From positions 14,535 to 36,132 of the IMG/VR virus record IMGVR_UViG_3300038825_001405: a DNA stretch of 21,598 nucleotides; one strand, given 5' to 3'. This document shows positions 14,544 through 21,598 of this stretch, one piece after another. The stretch's first letter is position 1. Each line of letters starts with the position of its first letter. The position numbers and the translations under genes were made by a program. The notes below the pieces were generated by a model. That model was not told where the DNA came from. It worked only from the letters and a program-made list of their open reading frames with translations, and made no database searches. The DNA comes from a virus.

Positions 14544-16234
14544 CACTTTATCCTACTGAAATTATTCTTCTTCTCAAACACAATATGATTCTGGAACTTG
14601 TCTGTCATTGAGTCGGACTTGTGACTAATGACAAATATATTAGCTCGATCCCCGAACTGCGTCAACAGCTTGAGAAACTCTTCTGTACCTACCCCATCTA
14701 GACTAGAGTCAAAGACCTCATCTAAGATAAGAAGATTACAATTGACGCTGTTCTTAAGTCTGGCTACTTCACGCCAAGCAAGCAACAGTGACAGATCAAT
14801 ACGAAGGCGTTCTCCTTCACTGAAACTGTGGTATGTGAATTCATCTCGATGTCGGCTCTTGATGGTTTCGTTGAAGTTTTCATCGAGATTGAACTGACAG
14901 AAGAAGTCCATATCCAACAGATACTTGTTTATTAGACGATTCATGATGGGAAGGTAATGTTTAATTATCTTCGACTTGATACCAGAGTCCTTCAAAAGAA
15001 GAGAGGCAATGTTGTAATAATGTCTGTCCTCTATCAATTCTTTTCGTTGCTCTACAAAATCTTTACCGACAGTGGCCAGCTTAGTGAGTTCGCCCTTTAC
15101 CTCTTGTACTTCAGTCGTTTCACTCAACACACTCGTCACACTCTGTTCCATTTTAGAGACGTATTGAAGTAGCGCACTAATTTCACTCTGCTTGCCTGAT
15201 ATCTGTTTTTCTTTTTCTTGTATGTCCGACAGAACAGAGTTGATAATAGTCAGTCTTCTCTCTAGAGATTCTATGCATACATTTTGATATTCTATTTCTT
15301 TATTAATGTCAGAACGTTCTTGTTCCTTTTCTGCATGAACGGACTCTTTGTGGTGTTGTTGAATATCTTGCTTACAAGTTGGGCAACTATCATTGTCCTC
15401 ATAGAACTTAACACTCTTCTGTATGTTCTTTAACTTTTTATTCAACTGAGTTATTTCACTCTCAGACTGAATTAAGTTAGTGGACGTTTCATCTTTGTCT
15501 GGGATAGATAAAAACAACTCGTCTACTTCTTTTTGGATGGAGTCAATGGAACTTTCAAGTTTAGAAATAGACTTCTTGTATTTTTCGATAGACTCGTTAG
15601 ATTTCTTCTCCAGAGATTTTATCAATTTTTCTTTTTCTTCTGCTTTGTTTTTGGTGAGTATTATCTTATACTCGATGTCCTTTATCTGGTCTTTATTCAG
15701 TTGAACTTTGCTTTTGACAAGACCATTCATGACTGAAAAAATGTCTATGTCCAGAAGATTCTCAACGACCAATCTTCGATCACTTGCGCTCAACTGCATG
15801 AAAGGAACATAGTTCGATGAACCAAGAATCACAACCTGACAAAATGATTTGTAGGTCATCTTAAGAATCTGCTCTTCTAGAATCTTCTGATAGTCTTTTG
15901 CCTTGGCTGATTGATCGAGCAGTTCGTTGTTCTTATAGATTTCAAACTTCTTTGGTTTTAAACTACGAAAAACTCTATACTCGTTTTTACCAATACTGAA
16001 AGTTATTTCAACTTCACAGTCCTTGTTGTTTATTGAATTTAGAAGCTGAGGTATATTGATACCTCGAAACGACTTTCCGAAAAGAGCAAACGTCAAGGCA
16101 TCAAGCATGGTAGATTTACCTGCCCCATTGTCACCAGATACCAATGTGTTGTTATGCCTACGAAGATCAAGGACAGTCTTGTAATTTCCAGTTGAAAGGA
16201 AGTTACGCCAAGATAAAGTCTTAAAAATAATCAC
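14543..16234 (-). CDS. 46: Recombination nuclease subunit gp46 (Rad50/SbcC-like ATPase), GTG start
   Basis: 563 residues (T4 gp46 is 560). It starts at a GTG overlapping the gp47 stop (GTGA) with GGAGAG ahead, giving the family N-terminus IIFKTLSWRNFLSTGN. Walker A is GDNGAGKST (34-42), the Q-loop region is near 133, and the zinc hook CPTC lies at 284-287 between two coiled-coil arms (about 180-280 and 300-400). The ABC signature is FSEGERLR (471-478), Walker B LLILDE (501-506), D-loop SSLD (510-513), and H-switch SH (537-538). With gp47 it resects DNA ends for recombination-dependent replication and degrades host DNA. All catalytic parts are intact. Confidence 0.97.
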   Translation of the reverse strand: MIIFKTLSWRNFLSTGNYKTVLDLRRHNNTLVSGDNGAGKSTMLDALTFALFGKSFRGINIPQLLNSINNKDCEVEITFSIGKNEYRVFRSLKPKKFEIYKNNELLDQSAKAKDYQKILEEQILKMTYKSFCQVVILGSSNYVPFMQLSASDRRLVVENLLDIDIFSVMNGLVKSKVQLNKDQIKDIEYKIILTKNKAEEKEKLIKSLEKKSNESIEKYKKSISKLESSIDSIQKEVDELFLSIPDKDETSTNLIQSESEITQLNKKLKNIQKSVKFYEDNDSCPTCKQDIQQHHKESVHAEKEQERSDINKEIEYQNVCIESLERRLTIINSVLSDIQEKEKQISGKQSEISALLQYVSKMEQSVTSVLSETTEVQEVKGELTKLATVGKDFVEQRKELIEDRHYYNIASLLLKDSGIKSKIIKHYLPIMNRLINKYLLDMDFFCQFNLDENFNETIKSRHRDEFTYHSFSEGERLRIDLSLLLAWREVARLKNSVNCNLLILDEVFDSSLDGVGTEEFLKLLTQFGDRANIFVISHKSDSMTDKFQNHIVFEKKNNFSRIK

Positions 16235-17277
16235 AACGAAATACTCTCCATATACAAATCCCGTATCATTTTTTTCATTTTATCTTTGTCTTCTACTTCA
16301 TCCATCTGATCAATTTCATTGTTGATAAGAGTGACAGTATCTTGTGCGAGGTCTACCATCTCCTCTTTCGTCCATTCAGATTCTTCAATATCCTCAACTA
16401 CTGTTATTTTTGCGACACCGTTTTCATCTAAATGATTCATATATTGATCGAAGCTGTATGGATGTTTTTTACACTCAACATATATCTTGATATAAGAACC
16501 TTCAAGTCCGTCAACATCAACGGAAGAAATATCAACAGGGCCGTCTGTGTCGTTGTATGTCAAGCAATGAAACATCTTATGTGGGTTTAGTACAAATTCA
16601 ACTTCTCGGGTTTCAGTATCAAGCACATGAAAACCCTTCTCTTCATGTAAGTCTGCAAAGGTGATTTGATATTGAGTTCCCATGTAATAGACATTATCCT
16701 TTTCTTGCCTACAATGGAAATGTCCAGACAGAACTTTCTCAAACCTCTCAAACAACTTAGGTGACATACCACCCTGAAAGTCAACACCACGCATTACCTG
16801 ATAACCATCAAGTTCAAGATGTCCAATTAGAATCGGAGCAGATGCGGTCTTTATGAACTCCAAAGACGAATCGTAATTTGTTTTGTTTACCCAAGGAAGT
16901 AAGGCAATATCAAGCCCATCAAAGTTAACCACGCATGGATCTTCATATAAATTAAAGTCATTAGAGAACAACTCCTGAAGTGAATTCACCTCATTGGTAT
17001 TTCGAAAGTATACATCGTGGTTGCCTAGTATACAATGAAACTCAATACCTTCCTTCCTGAGTCTGGATATAAACCTCTCCCTCACTTGATGAAGGATACT
17101 AAAGTTCACGAACTTTCTACGGTCCATGAAGTCACCTGCATGAATAATTGTTTTTATCTCGTTCTCTTCCATGTATGGAAAAAGAACTTCATCAAAAAAC
17201 TTCATGAAGTAGTCAAAGAATAATTGGGAATCGCCCCTAGCACCGAAGTGCGTATCATTCAGAAGGCATATTTTCAT
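16231..17277 (-). CDS. 47: Recombination nuclease subunit gp47 (Mre11/SbcD-like)
   Basis: 348 residues from the ATG at 17277 (T4 gp47 is 339), which gives the family start MKICLLNDTHFGAR. An open extension to 17307 would only add a basic tail from overlapping gp55 codons. Phosphoesterase motifs are in order: DTH (8-10), AGDFMDRR (47-54), GNHD (85-88), GH (152-153) and GHFH (185-188), which place two manganese ions. It cuts DNA together with gp46. The gene begins inside the end of gene 55 (23-base overlap). The upstream tract is polypurine (GAAAAAG repeats) rather than a proper Shine-Dalgarno. Confidence 0.97.
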   Translation of the reverse strand: MKICLLNDTHFGARGDSQLFFDYFMKFFDEVLFPYMEENEIKTIIHAGDFMDRRKFVNFSILHQVRERFISRLRKEGIEFHCILGNHDVYFRNTNEVNSLQELFSNDFNLYEDPCVVNFDGLDIALLPWVNKTNYDSSLEFIKTASAPILIGHLELDGYQVMRGVDFQGGMSPKLFERFEKVLSGHFHCRQEKDNVYYMGTQYQITFADLHEEKGFHVLDTETREVEFVLNPHKMFHCLTYNDTDGPVDISSVDVDGLEGSYIKIYVECKKHPYSFDQYMNHLDENGVAKITVVEDIEESEWTKEEMVDLAQDTVTLINNEIDQMDEVEDKDKMKKMIRDLYMESISL

Positions 17278-17800
17278 CTTTTTTCTTTTTCTTTTTCTTC
17301 GGCTCAAACTTTTCTATGTCGCTGTCCGTGACATCAAAATAGTCTGCATAAACATTCTTGGTATCTTTATCGAAGTAATTGTTTTTAAACCAAGTGTGAA
17401 AACTACCATCATCACAATTTTCTATCATCTTGTACTTGATGTAATTTTGCTTTTTCTCTTTCTCTATCCTTCGAAGAAAGGCGTAGTATATCATTTGAGT
17501 GAAGTAAGAGAATGGGTTCTTTGATTTTTCTGGGTTGAAGTTATGAGCATACATCAGGCAGTTTTCTATGCCATCCGCTATCATCTCATCTCTGAATGGA
17601 TAGTTTATGAAGTTTGGTTTTCTAGAGAGATGTTCTGCTATCTTGACAAAACATTCGCCTATGTACTCGCTTATTGGGGGGCGAGTTTCACCAGACTCAT
17701 CAGCCTCTATGACGAGATCTTTCCATTCACACATGGCGGTGAAGAAAGTCTCGTTATCGACGTAATGTTCTGTTACTTTTTTAGAGCGTTTCTTTTTCAT
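17255..17800 (-). CDS. 55: Late-transcription sigma factor gp55
   Basis: 181 residues from the ATG at 17800 (T4 gp55 is 185). The start is set by homology: HYVDNETFFTAMCEWKDLV matches T4 YVNNKELLQAIIDWKTEL about a dozen residues from the N-terminus. Other landmarks are RDEMIADGIENCLMYAHNFN and KNPFSYFTQMIYYAFLRRI with a following KEKK. gp55 directs host RNA polymerase to TATAAATA late promoters with the clamp as activator. T4 gp55 ends in a clamp-binding LDFLYEAND; here the tail is ADYFDVTDSD, then seven consecutive lysines and MPSE, so the clamp contact may be internal or altered. No Shine-Dalgarno is present. Confidence 0.93.
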   Translation of the reverse strand: MKKKRSKKVTEHYVDNETFFTAMCEWKDLVIEADESGETRPPISEYIGECFVKIAEHLSRKPNFINYPFRDEMIADGIENCLMYAHNFNPEKSKNPFSYFTQMIYYAFLRRIEKEKKQNYIKYKMIENCDDGSFHTWFKNNYFDKDTKNVYADYFDVTDSDIEKFEPKKKKKKKDENMPSE

Positions 17801-17806
17801 ATCAAC

Positions 17807-17834
17807 AGTATAACATCTTTTTTCACATTGTAAA
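17807..17834 (-). promoter_or_regulatory. Sigma70-like promoter before gp55, predicted leaderless
   Basis: On the minus strand TTTACA (17834-17829, five of six to consensus) is followed by 16 bases and TATACT (17812-17807), then six bases and the gp55 ATG at 17800. The predicted +1 falls on the A of the ATG. The surrounding 108-base gap is long for this genome. Confidence 0.6.
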
Positions 17835-17883
17835 GTATTTTTAGGATTTTTCTCTTGACAAATTCTGAGAGTGCTGTACACTA

Positions 17884-17897
17884 CCCGTGTCAACGGG
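17884..17897. repeat. Small perfect hairpin after the Sm-like gene
   Basis: Five-base GC-rich arms, CCCGT and ACGGG, face each other around a four-base loop, 11 bases after the stop of the preceding gene. There is no T-run after it on the minus strand, so an intrinsic terminator is not supported; RNA processing or 3' end protection is possible. Confidence 0.35.
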
Positions 17898-17908
17898 AAA
17901 AAGGGATA

Positions 17909-18550
17909 CTATAAGTAGTCTCTAAGATCCGGAGACCAATCAACCCAATCATTACCAAAGTCATCCTCGGAACCTGTTCGGTGTTTATTTTCTCGTTCCA
18001 GTTCCTCGTGTTGCTCACCATCAGGGTCATCAAATTCATCGTCCATTTCTTGATCTAAAAGACCCTCTTCGATCAACTTCTTGAACATGTCATGATTCAT
18101 AGAGAAAGACATGAAAACCGAAGACGAGGGTGAATTTGGTATGTTGGGCATATCAGGCATGTCAGTTAGATTTTTAAGTTCGTCCTCTAATTCTCTTAGA
18201 TTTTCCTCTGCCTGTTTCATGATGTCTTCTCGCATTGTTTGCTCGCGCATCATATCTTCTTTAGTAACATCTGGTTGATTTACTTCTGCAATGTACAGCT
18301 TCGTTGTCTGTGCGTCAGGTGTCAAGCACAAGGCAATCCAGTCCTCTGGGATTGTCACTTCTTTTGTTTTGCTGTATTCAAGCCAGTTGCTAAGAGTGAG
18401 AACTTCTCTCTTGAATTTTAGGAATGGATCAGGAATGGTCATAACATTCATGATCATAGGATTTTCAATCGAAACTTGGTTATTTTTCGATTCAATAATT
18501 TTAGCAATAATCGATTCACCGCTACGCAGTTTTAAAATTCTATACGACAT
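17909..18550 (-). CDS. Conserved hypothetical with Sm-like N-terminus and acidic tail
   Basis: 213 residues, well initiated (AGGAGAGG before the ATG) and eight bases after uvsW. The first 60 residues, MSYRILKLRSGESIIAKI then VSIENPMIMN, read as a small Sm/LSm-type beta barrel as seen in proteins of this position in marine T4-like phages. A central segment (about 95-125) is charged and helical, probably a coiled coil. A short methionine/proline-rich stretch (MPDMPNIPN) links to a strongly acidic C-terminus. Position between uvsW and 55 suggests an RNA- or DNA-related role. The Sm-like reading comes from pattern only. No enzyme motif is seen. Confidence 0.78.
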   Translation of the reverse strand: MSYRILKLRSGESIIAKIIESKNNQVSIENPMIMNVMTIPDPFLKFKREVLTLSNWLEYSKTKEVTIPEDWIALCLTPDAQTTKLYIAEVNQPDVTKEDMMREQTMREDIMKQAEENLRELEDELKNLTDMPDMPNIPNSPSSSVFMSFSMNHDMFKKLIEEGLLDQEMDDEFDDPDGEQHEELERENKHRTGSEDDFGNDWVDWSPDLRDYL

Positions 18551-18558
18551 AACCTCTC

Positions 18559-20058
18559 CTATAGCTGAATAGTATGTGGTGAGAAACTAAAACCCTCAGA
18601 CTTATATATCTTTATTCTTTCGAGGAAATGTCGAAGGGTATGGTTCTTGTAACTCTTCCAAGAAAGGTCATCACCAATATCATACAGCTTGGCATGATCT
18701 TTGTGTTCTGATTTTCTTAACTGCCGACCAATAGATTGTAGGACTCTGACTCGGGACTTTGAAGGTGAAGCGAAGATAATGTTGTGCAACCTTCGTATCG
18801 AAACGCCTGTTGAAAACGTACCATAAGAGGCTACTATGATAGCATTGTTTACATCTTCCGCTATCTGACGAACGCTTTCTCTTACTTCCACATCAGTCTC
18901 CCCGTAAACAAAGAACACCTGTCTGCCCTTTGCTGACTTCTTTATTTGTTCATAGAGTTTCTTGCCGTGCTTCTCGACGTACTGAAACAATACTAACGTA
19001 TTGCCTTCTAATTTATTCGCAAGATTTTCTATGAACTTGTTTCTCTTTTCATTCGACACAAGGAAGTCCATTTCATCCTGATACTTTGCCCTTTTCATCG
19101 CTTCTCGTTCTGGTCTTCCGTGGGACAGAAGAAGGCAGTCTATTTTCAATTTGGACAAGAGATCCTTATCAATTAGATCTTTTGTTGAGGTCACATTATA
19201 CACCGAACCAAATAGACCTTCAATCACTAATTTGTGAGTAAGTGTACCATCCAGCGTTCCCGTTGTTCCTATTCTGTGAGGACAGTCTTTGAGTTTCGTC
19301 ATTAACTGGGTAAGAGATTTTGCTTTGAATAAATGGCACTCATCCCCAAACACAACATCAAACTGATCAAAGTATTCAATGGGTAATTTGTAGATGCTTT
19401 GCCATGTTGATATGACCACTTGGTGGTTAGTTTCTTTTTCTTGTCCTCCGAAAATCTTATGGCAGATTTGTCTCACATCCCACGATTTATCATTCGAAGA
19501 ATAGTCTTTGAAGTCGTTGTACATCTGTGTGACCAGAGAGGTCGTGGGAACAACTACAAGAATCTTTTTGTCTTTGGGAATTAGACTTTGAAAGTACCTA
19601 AGAAGGCAGTAAATGATCAAAGACTTACCTGATCCTGTTGGGGATAAGAGAAGGCATCTATCGTTTCTTATAGCATGTTGTATGGCGTCCAACTGATGAT
19701 CATACACTTCAATTTTTTTACCAGCAGCTTGGATATTGAGCTTGTCGTTGATCCATTCCTTGAGATGCTCATGGCTGAGAATTGCACCAGATGGCTTCAG
19801 AGACTCCTCTATTTCAAGAGAATATCCCCTGTCGTTCGCAAACTTTTTAACGTATGGAAGTAGTCCAGCGTAGAGATTTTGGCTGTATATGTTGTAGAGT
19901 TTTATGGTGCCGTCCCAGTTCTTTTTACGGTAAGACGGCATGAACTTATGACCAGGCACCTTGAAAGTAAAATACTCTGATAGTTCTTTTGCTAAATCTC
20001 TTTCACATGCGACATGTATATTGACGCTGTTTTCTTTTGTAATACAAAGATCGCTCAT
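18559..20058 (-). CDS. uvsW: UvsW recombination helicase
   Basis: 499 residues from the ATG at 20058 (T4 UvsW is 503). The longer frame to 20151 would overlap the upstream gene by 67 bases and adds a basic stretch not expected in UvsW. The N-terminal DNA-binding domain shows EYFTFKVPGHKFMPSYRKKNWDG (key residues F31, P35, W48, D49), like T4 FFSFEADGYRFNPRFRYGNWDG. Superfamily 2 motifs follow: I SPTGSGKS (139-146), II DECH (239-242), III TGT (266-268), V TFSTGVSI (414-421), VI QSIGRQLRKS (441-450). UvsW remodels stalled forks and R-loops and switches origin replication to recombination replication. The ribosome site AAGG is only two bases from the ATG. Confidence 0.95.
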   Translation of the reverse strand: MSDLCITKENSVNIHVACERDLAKELSEYFTFKVPGHKFMPSYRKKNWDGTIKLYNIYSQNLYAGLLPYVKKFANDRGYSLEIEESLKPSGAILSHEHLKEWINDKLNIQAAGKKIEVYDHQLDAIQHAIRNDRCLLLSPTGSGKSLIIYCLLRYFQSLIPKDKKILVVVPTTSLVTQMYNDFKDYSSNDKSWDVRQICHKIFGGQEKETNHQVVISTWQSIYKLPIEYFDQFDVVFGDECHLFKAKSLTQLMTKLKDCPHRIGTTGTLDGTLTHKLVIEGLFGSVYNVTSTKDLIDKDLLSKLKIDCLLLSHGRPEREAMKRAKYQDEMDFLVSNEKRNKFIENLANKLEGNTLVLFQYVEKHGKKLYEQIKKSAKGRQVFFVYGETDVEVRESVRQIAEDVNNAIIVASYGTFSTGVSIRRLHNIIFASPSKSRVRVLQSIGRQLRKSEHKDHAKLYDIGDDLSWKSYKNHTLRHFLERIKIYKSEGFSFSPHTIQL

Positions 20059-20084
20059 GACCTTATGTATTAGAGATTTATGCC

Positions 20085-20555
20085 TTATGGATCGAAGGAG
20101 TTTCCTAGTACCAAAACGCCTAATTTCTTTTTTGAAACTTGACCTGACCATGATATAACATCCACATCATTTTGGGACAAAAAATCTATAACGAGCTGGT
20201 ACTCCGTTTCCCATCTCTCATTATATTTATCCATAAATTCTTTGTGGAAAACAACCCTTGAAATACTCATTTCTCTCAGGGCAATTACATCAGATAGGGT
20301 TGGACATAGGGGAGAGTAAATTGTGTGCTTGTAAGTCGTCACACCACGTTCTGCTGCTTTATACGCAAGATTTTGTATTGCTGTAGTGTTGTACCATTCG
20401 TTTTCACTGATTGCTGGTGCGGACAACATCACTCCGATGCCAGGGTTGAGAAGTATGGTTGAACACTGAGTGCTATGTCCCACACACTTTGAAACGGCAT
20501 GAGCATAGCACTGTTTTAGGTATACCGCATGAATGATGCTTGTATCAAACTCCAT
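20085..20555 (-). CDS. Degenerate cytidine/dCMP deaminase-fold protein
   Basis: 156 residues from the ATG at 20555, which lies 11 bases inside the end of uvsY behind GGAG. The N-terminal HSTQCSTILLNPGIGVMLSAP (S28 to P47) resembles the first two strands of dCMP deaminases (STQVGAVIV...). AYKAAERGVTTYKHTIY then SPLCPTLSDVIAL and ISRVVFH follow the deaminase order of helix, T-Y-T strand, Cys motif and VVY strand. The zinc and catalytic residues are mostly missing: the HAE position reads TAI (58-60), and of the two cysteines of PCxxC only C84 remains, the second being L87. It is therefore probably not a catalyst. The fold call is by pattern alone; a binding or regulatory role is possible. Confidence 0.6.
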   Translation of the reverse strand: MEFDTSIIHAVYLKQCYAHAVSKCVGHSTQCSTILLNPGIGVMLSAPAISENEWYNTTAIQNLAYKAAERGVTTYKHTIYSPLCPTLSDVIALREMSISRVVFHKEFMDKYNERWETEYQLVIDFLSQNDVDVISWSGQVSKKKLGVLVLGNSFDP

Positions 20556-20979
20556 TGAGGAACTTTCTCCAGTCAATGGCACTTCGTATGTTCCATTGTC
20601 TATTTGATATGATCTTGATGACAGACTCTAGGTAGTCTACCTTTTCTTTGGTGTATGACAACCGTAATCTCATAAGTGATAGATCTTCATCTGAACTTAA
20701 GTATTTGTCTATGTCAGCTTTTAAGATATTTAACTGAAAAGGCTCCCACTGCAATCTATCAAGTGAGTCTTGATCTAGTTTGCCAGTGTAGTATTCCCAC
20801 TTCAGTCTGTATAGCTTTTTATACTCTTCGTCCTGTTTGACGTAGATCAGCTTTTCATCGTGGTAAAAGTTTAAATATTTGTTGTGCAGTTGAGGAGTCC
20901 TCAGAGACTCAATATCGAGTTCTGTGTCGTCCATTATAAGATCGTCTGCAACCATAGCCTTAAGATCAGTTAGATTCAT
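20545..20979 (-). CDS. uvsY: UvsY recombination mediator
   Basis: 144 residues (T4 UvsY is 137). It starts NLTDLKAMVADDLIMDDTEL, like T4 RLEDLQEELKKDVFIDSTKL, and continues with HNKYLNFYHDEKL, RLKWEYYTGKLDQDS (T4 KARLDYYSGRGDGD), LKADIDKYL and a C-terminal SNRQWNIRSAIDWRKFLNG against T4 KSRGFAIKHIQDMRAFEAG. UvsY loads the UvsX recombinase on gp32-coated single-stranded DNA; neither partner gene lies in the window. A strong GGAGG precedes the ATG, and a good promoter lies 18 bases ahead. It is followed with an overlap by the deaminase-fold gene and then uvsW. Confidence 0.93.
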   Translation of the reverse strand: MNLTDLKAMVADDLIMDDTELDIESLRTPQLHNKYLNFYHDEKLIYVKQDEEYKKLYRLKWEYYTGKLDQDSLDRLQWEPFQLNILKADIDKYLSSDEDLSLMRLRLSYTKEKVDYLESVIKIISNRQWNIRSAIDWRKFLNGV

Positions 20980-20996
20980 AGCAACCTCCGACTAAG

Positions 20997-21025
20997 AGTA
21001 TATCACGAGAATATTAGGCAGTCAA
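20997..21025 (-). promoter_or_regulatory. Strong sigma70-like promoter before uvsY
   Basis: On the minus strand TTGACT (21025-21020) is spaced 17 bases from TATACT (21002-20997), five of six matches in each box. The predicted +1, near 20990, leaves a leader of about 11 bases that begins at the Shine-Dalgarno GGAGG (20989-20985). The -35 box overlaps the stop codon of the tail gene. It allows the recombination genes to be expressed early, apart from the upstream structural (late) gene. Confidence 0.75.
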
Positions 21026-21561
21026 GTATCAATACGTTCGATTGTATATGTGCTATAGCTAAAGGTCGTAGTGGCAACTATGGGTTCGGGATCTGTCACG
21101 GCACTACTAAAATCAATGCCTGATAAAGAGCTTGGGAAACAATCCCTGAAACTCACAATTAATTTTCCTCGCATCGCGCTGTTTGTAACGACTAAGGTGG
21201 CATCTGATAGGTGTTGATCTGGAGTTTCAAAGTCCTTGAAATCTTCAGCATTAGATGCGGATCTCATCCAGTCGTATATTTCAATCCAGTTTTTCATCTC
21301 CTCATCTACAACAAATGATATCGACAAGTCGTCAAATCTAAACGATGAGGGGTGTCGCACAGGAGCGAAGTAAGTGTTTTGGTCTATTGGTGATAAAGAC
21401 ACAGATGGTATGTTGGCAGACTGACAGAAATATGTTACAGTAGGAATTCTTTGCATAGTAAACTTGAATTCGGTTACTGTTAACGGATTGGTGTTCGTTG
21501 GCTGGCTGTCTAGTCTATTTGTTTTTAGTTGAGATAAACCACTGATGTACTGATCGGACAT
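21022..21561 (-). CDS. Tail-tube-fold structural protein (gp19-like superfamily)
   Basis: 179 residues (T4 gp19 is 163). The ATG follows a perfect AGGAGG. Pattern matches to tail-tube proteins are FKFTMQRIPTVTYFCQSANI with PSVSL following, then FRFDDLSISFVVDEEMKNW and IEIYDWMRS in the middle, and a C-terminal LIVSFRDCFPSSLSGIDFSS then TTTFSYSTYTIERI; T4 gp19 has the same order (FQCKATALP, FDDWTVTVMNDE, FVDWQS, IEIKGLWPTNVGEL, FEVTLALDYWE). It is likely a tube, tube-tip or baseplate-hub ring component. The divergence from gp19 itself, and its place next to uvsY, suggest a second tube-like protein rather than the main tube. It is probably late expressed, but no late promoter is visible in the 37 bases before it. 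Confidence 0.72.
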   Translation of the reverse strand: MSDQYISGLSQLKTNRLDSQPTNTNPLTVTEFKFTMQRIPTVTYFCQSANIPSVSLSPIDQNTYFAPVRHPSSFRFDDLSISFVVDEEMKNWIEIYDWMRSASNAEDFKDFETPDQHLSDATLVVTNSAMRGKLIVSFRDCFPSSLSGIDFSSAVTDPEPIVATTTFSYSTYTIERIDT

Positions 21562-21598
21562 ATCAACCTCCTAAAATATGTAGGTAATAAAAAAGGGT

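Noticed and set aside
17277-17310. Programmed frameshift joining gp55 and gp47 at the A-rich tract.
   Set aside because: The heptamer AAAAAAG is present but not in the phase needed for -1 slippage, and gp47 lies in the +1 frame with its own ATG that fits the family start.
17884-17897. The GC hairpin as a rho-independent terminator.
   Set aside because: No run of T follows on either strand and the stem is only five pairs.
21580-21598. A T-rich run on the minus strand at the window edge that could be the tail of a terminator.
   Set aside because: Any stem would lie outside the window, so it cannot be judged.

Overview
The window is a contiguous, gene-dense piece of a T4-like (Straboviridae/Kyanoviridae-type) myovirus genome. 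Every convincing gene reads on the minus strand, so the natural reading order runs from base 21598 down to base 1. The phage assignment rests on a run of T4 core replication, recombination and late-transcription homologues in an order typical of marine T4-like phages: uvsY, uvsW, 55, 47, 46, then 45, 44, 62, regA. Genes are packed with ATGA, GTGA, TGATG or longer overlaps, and few gaps exceed 60 bases. There are no tRNA, rRNA, CRISPR or insertion-sequence signatures. The host cannot be read from the sequence. The gene order and small accessory genes suggest an aquatic bacterium, possibly a cyanobacterium or proteobacterium.

Region A (about 21.6 to 17.3 kb) holds a tail-tube-fold structural protein, UvsY, a degenerate cytidine/dCMP deaminase-fold protein, the UvsW helicase, a conserved hypothetical with an Sm-like N-terminus, and the late sigma factor gp55. 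Region B (17.3 to 11.5 kb) holds the gp47/gp46 (Mre11/Rad50-like) nuclease complex, a PLP enzyme of the ACC deaminase/cysteine desulfhydrase fold, a small DUF2061-like membrane protein, a DNA methyltransferase with a long N-terminal extension, and a lysine-tailed hypothetical. Region C (11.5 to 8.5 kb) holds a 64-residue charged protein, the gp45 sliding clamp, the gp44 clamp loader ATPase, a GroES-like co-chaperonin, gp62 and RegA. gp43 DNA polymerase, which follows regA in T4, is not here.

Region D (8.5 kb to base 1) is an accessory glycan cassette of ten genes: five GT-A-type glycosyltransferases, a GNGPG protein resembling sialyltransferase/DUF115 proteins, an acylneuraminate-type cytidylyltransferase, a GT10 fucosyltransferase-like protein, two methyltransferase-like proteins (one FkbM), a StrG-like Fe(II)/2-oxoglutarate dioxygenase, and a truncated DegT/DnrJ/EryC1 sugar aminotransferase running off the window edge. 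Together they look able to activate, modify and transfer an unusual sugar or glycan. The acceptor (virion protein, host envelope or phage DNA) is not shown by the sequence.

Three sigma70-like promoters with the same -10 box, TATACT, can be read before uvsY, gp55 and the lysine-tailed hypothetical. In the last two the box lies exactly six bases before the ATG with no Shine-Dalgarno sequence, which predicts leaderless mRNAs. Other observations worth following are the dead-looking deaminase fold between uvsY and uvsW, the co-chaperonin inserted between the two clamp-loader genes, and a DYF motif shared by gp55 and the 64-residue protein beside the clamp gene.
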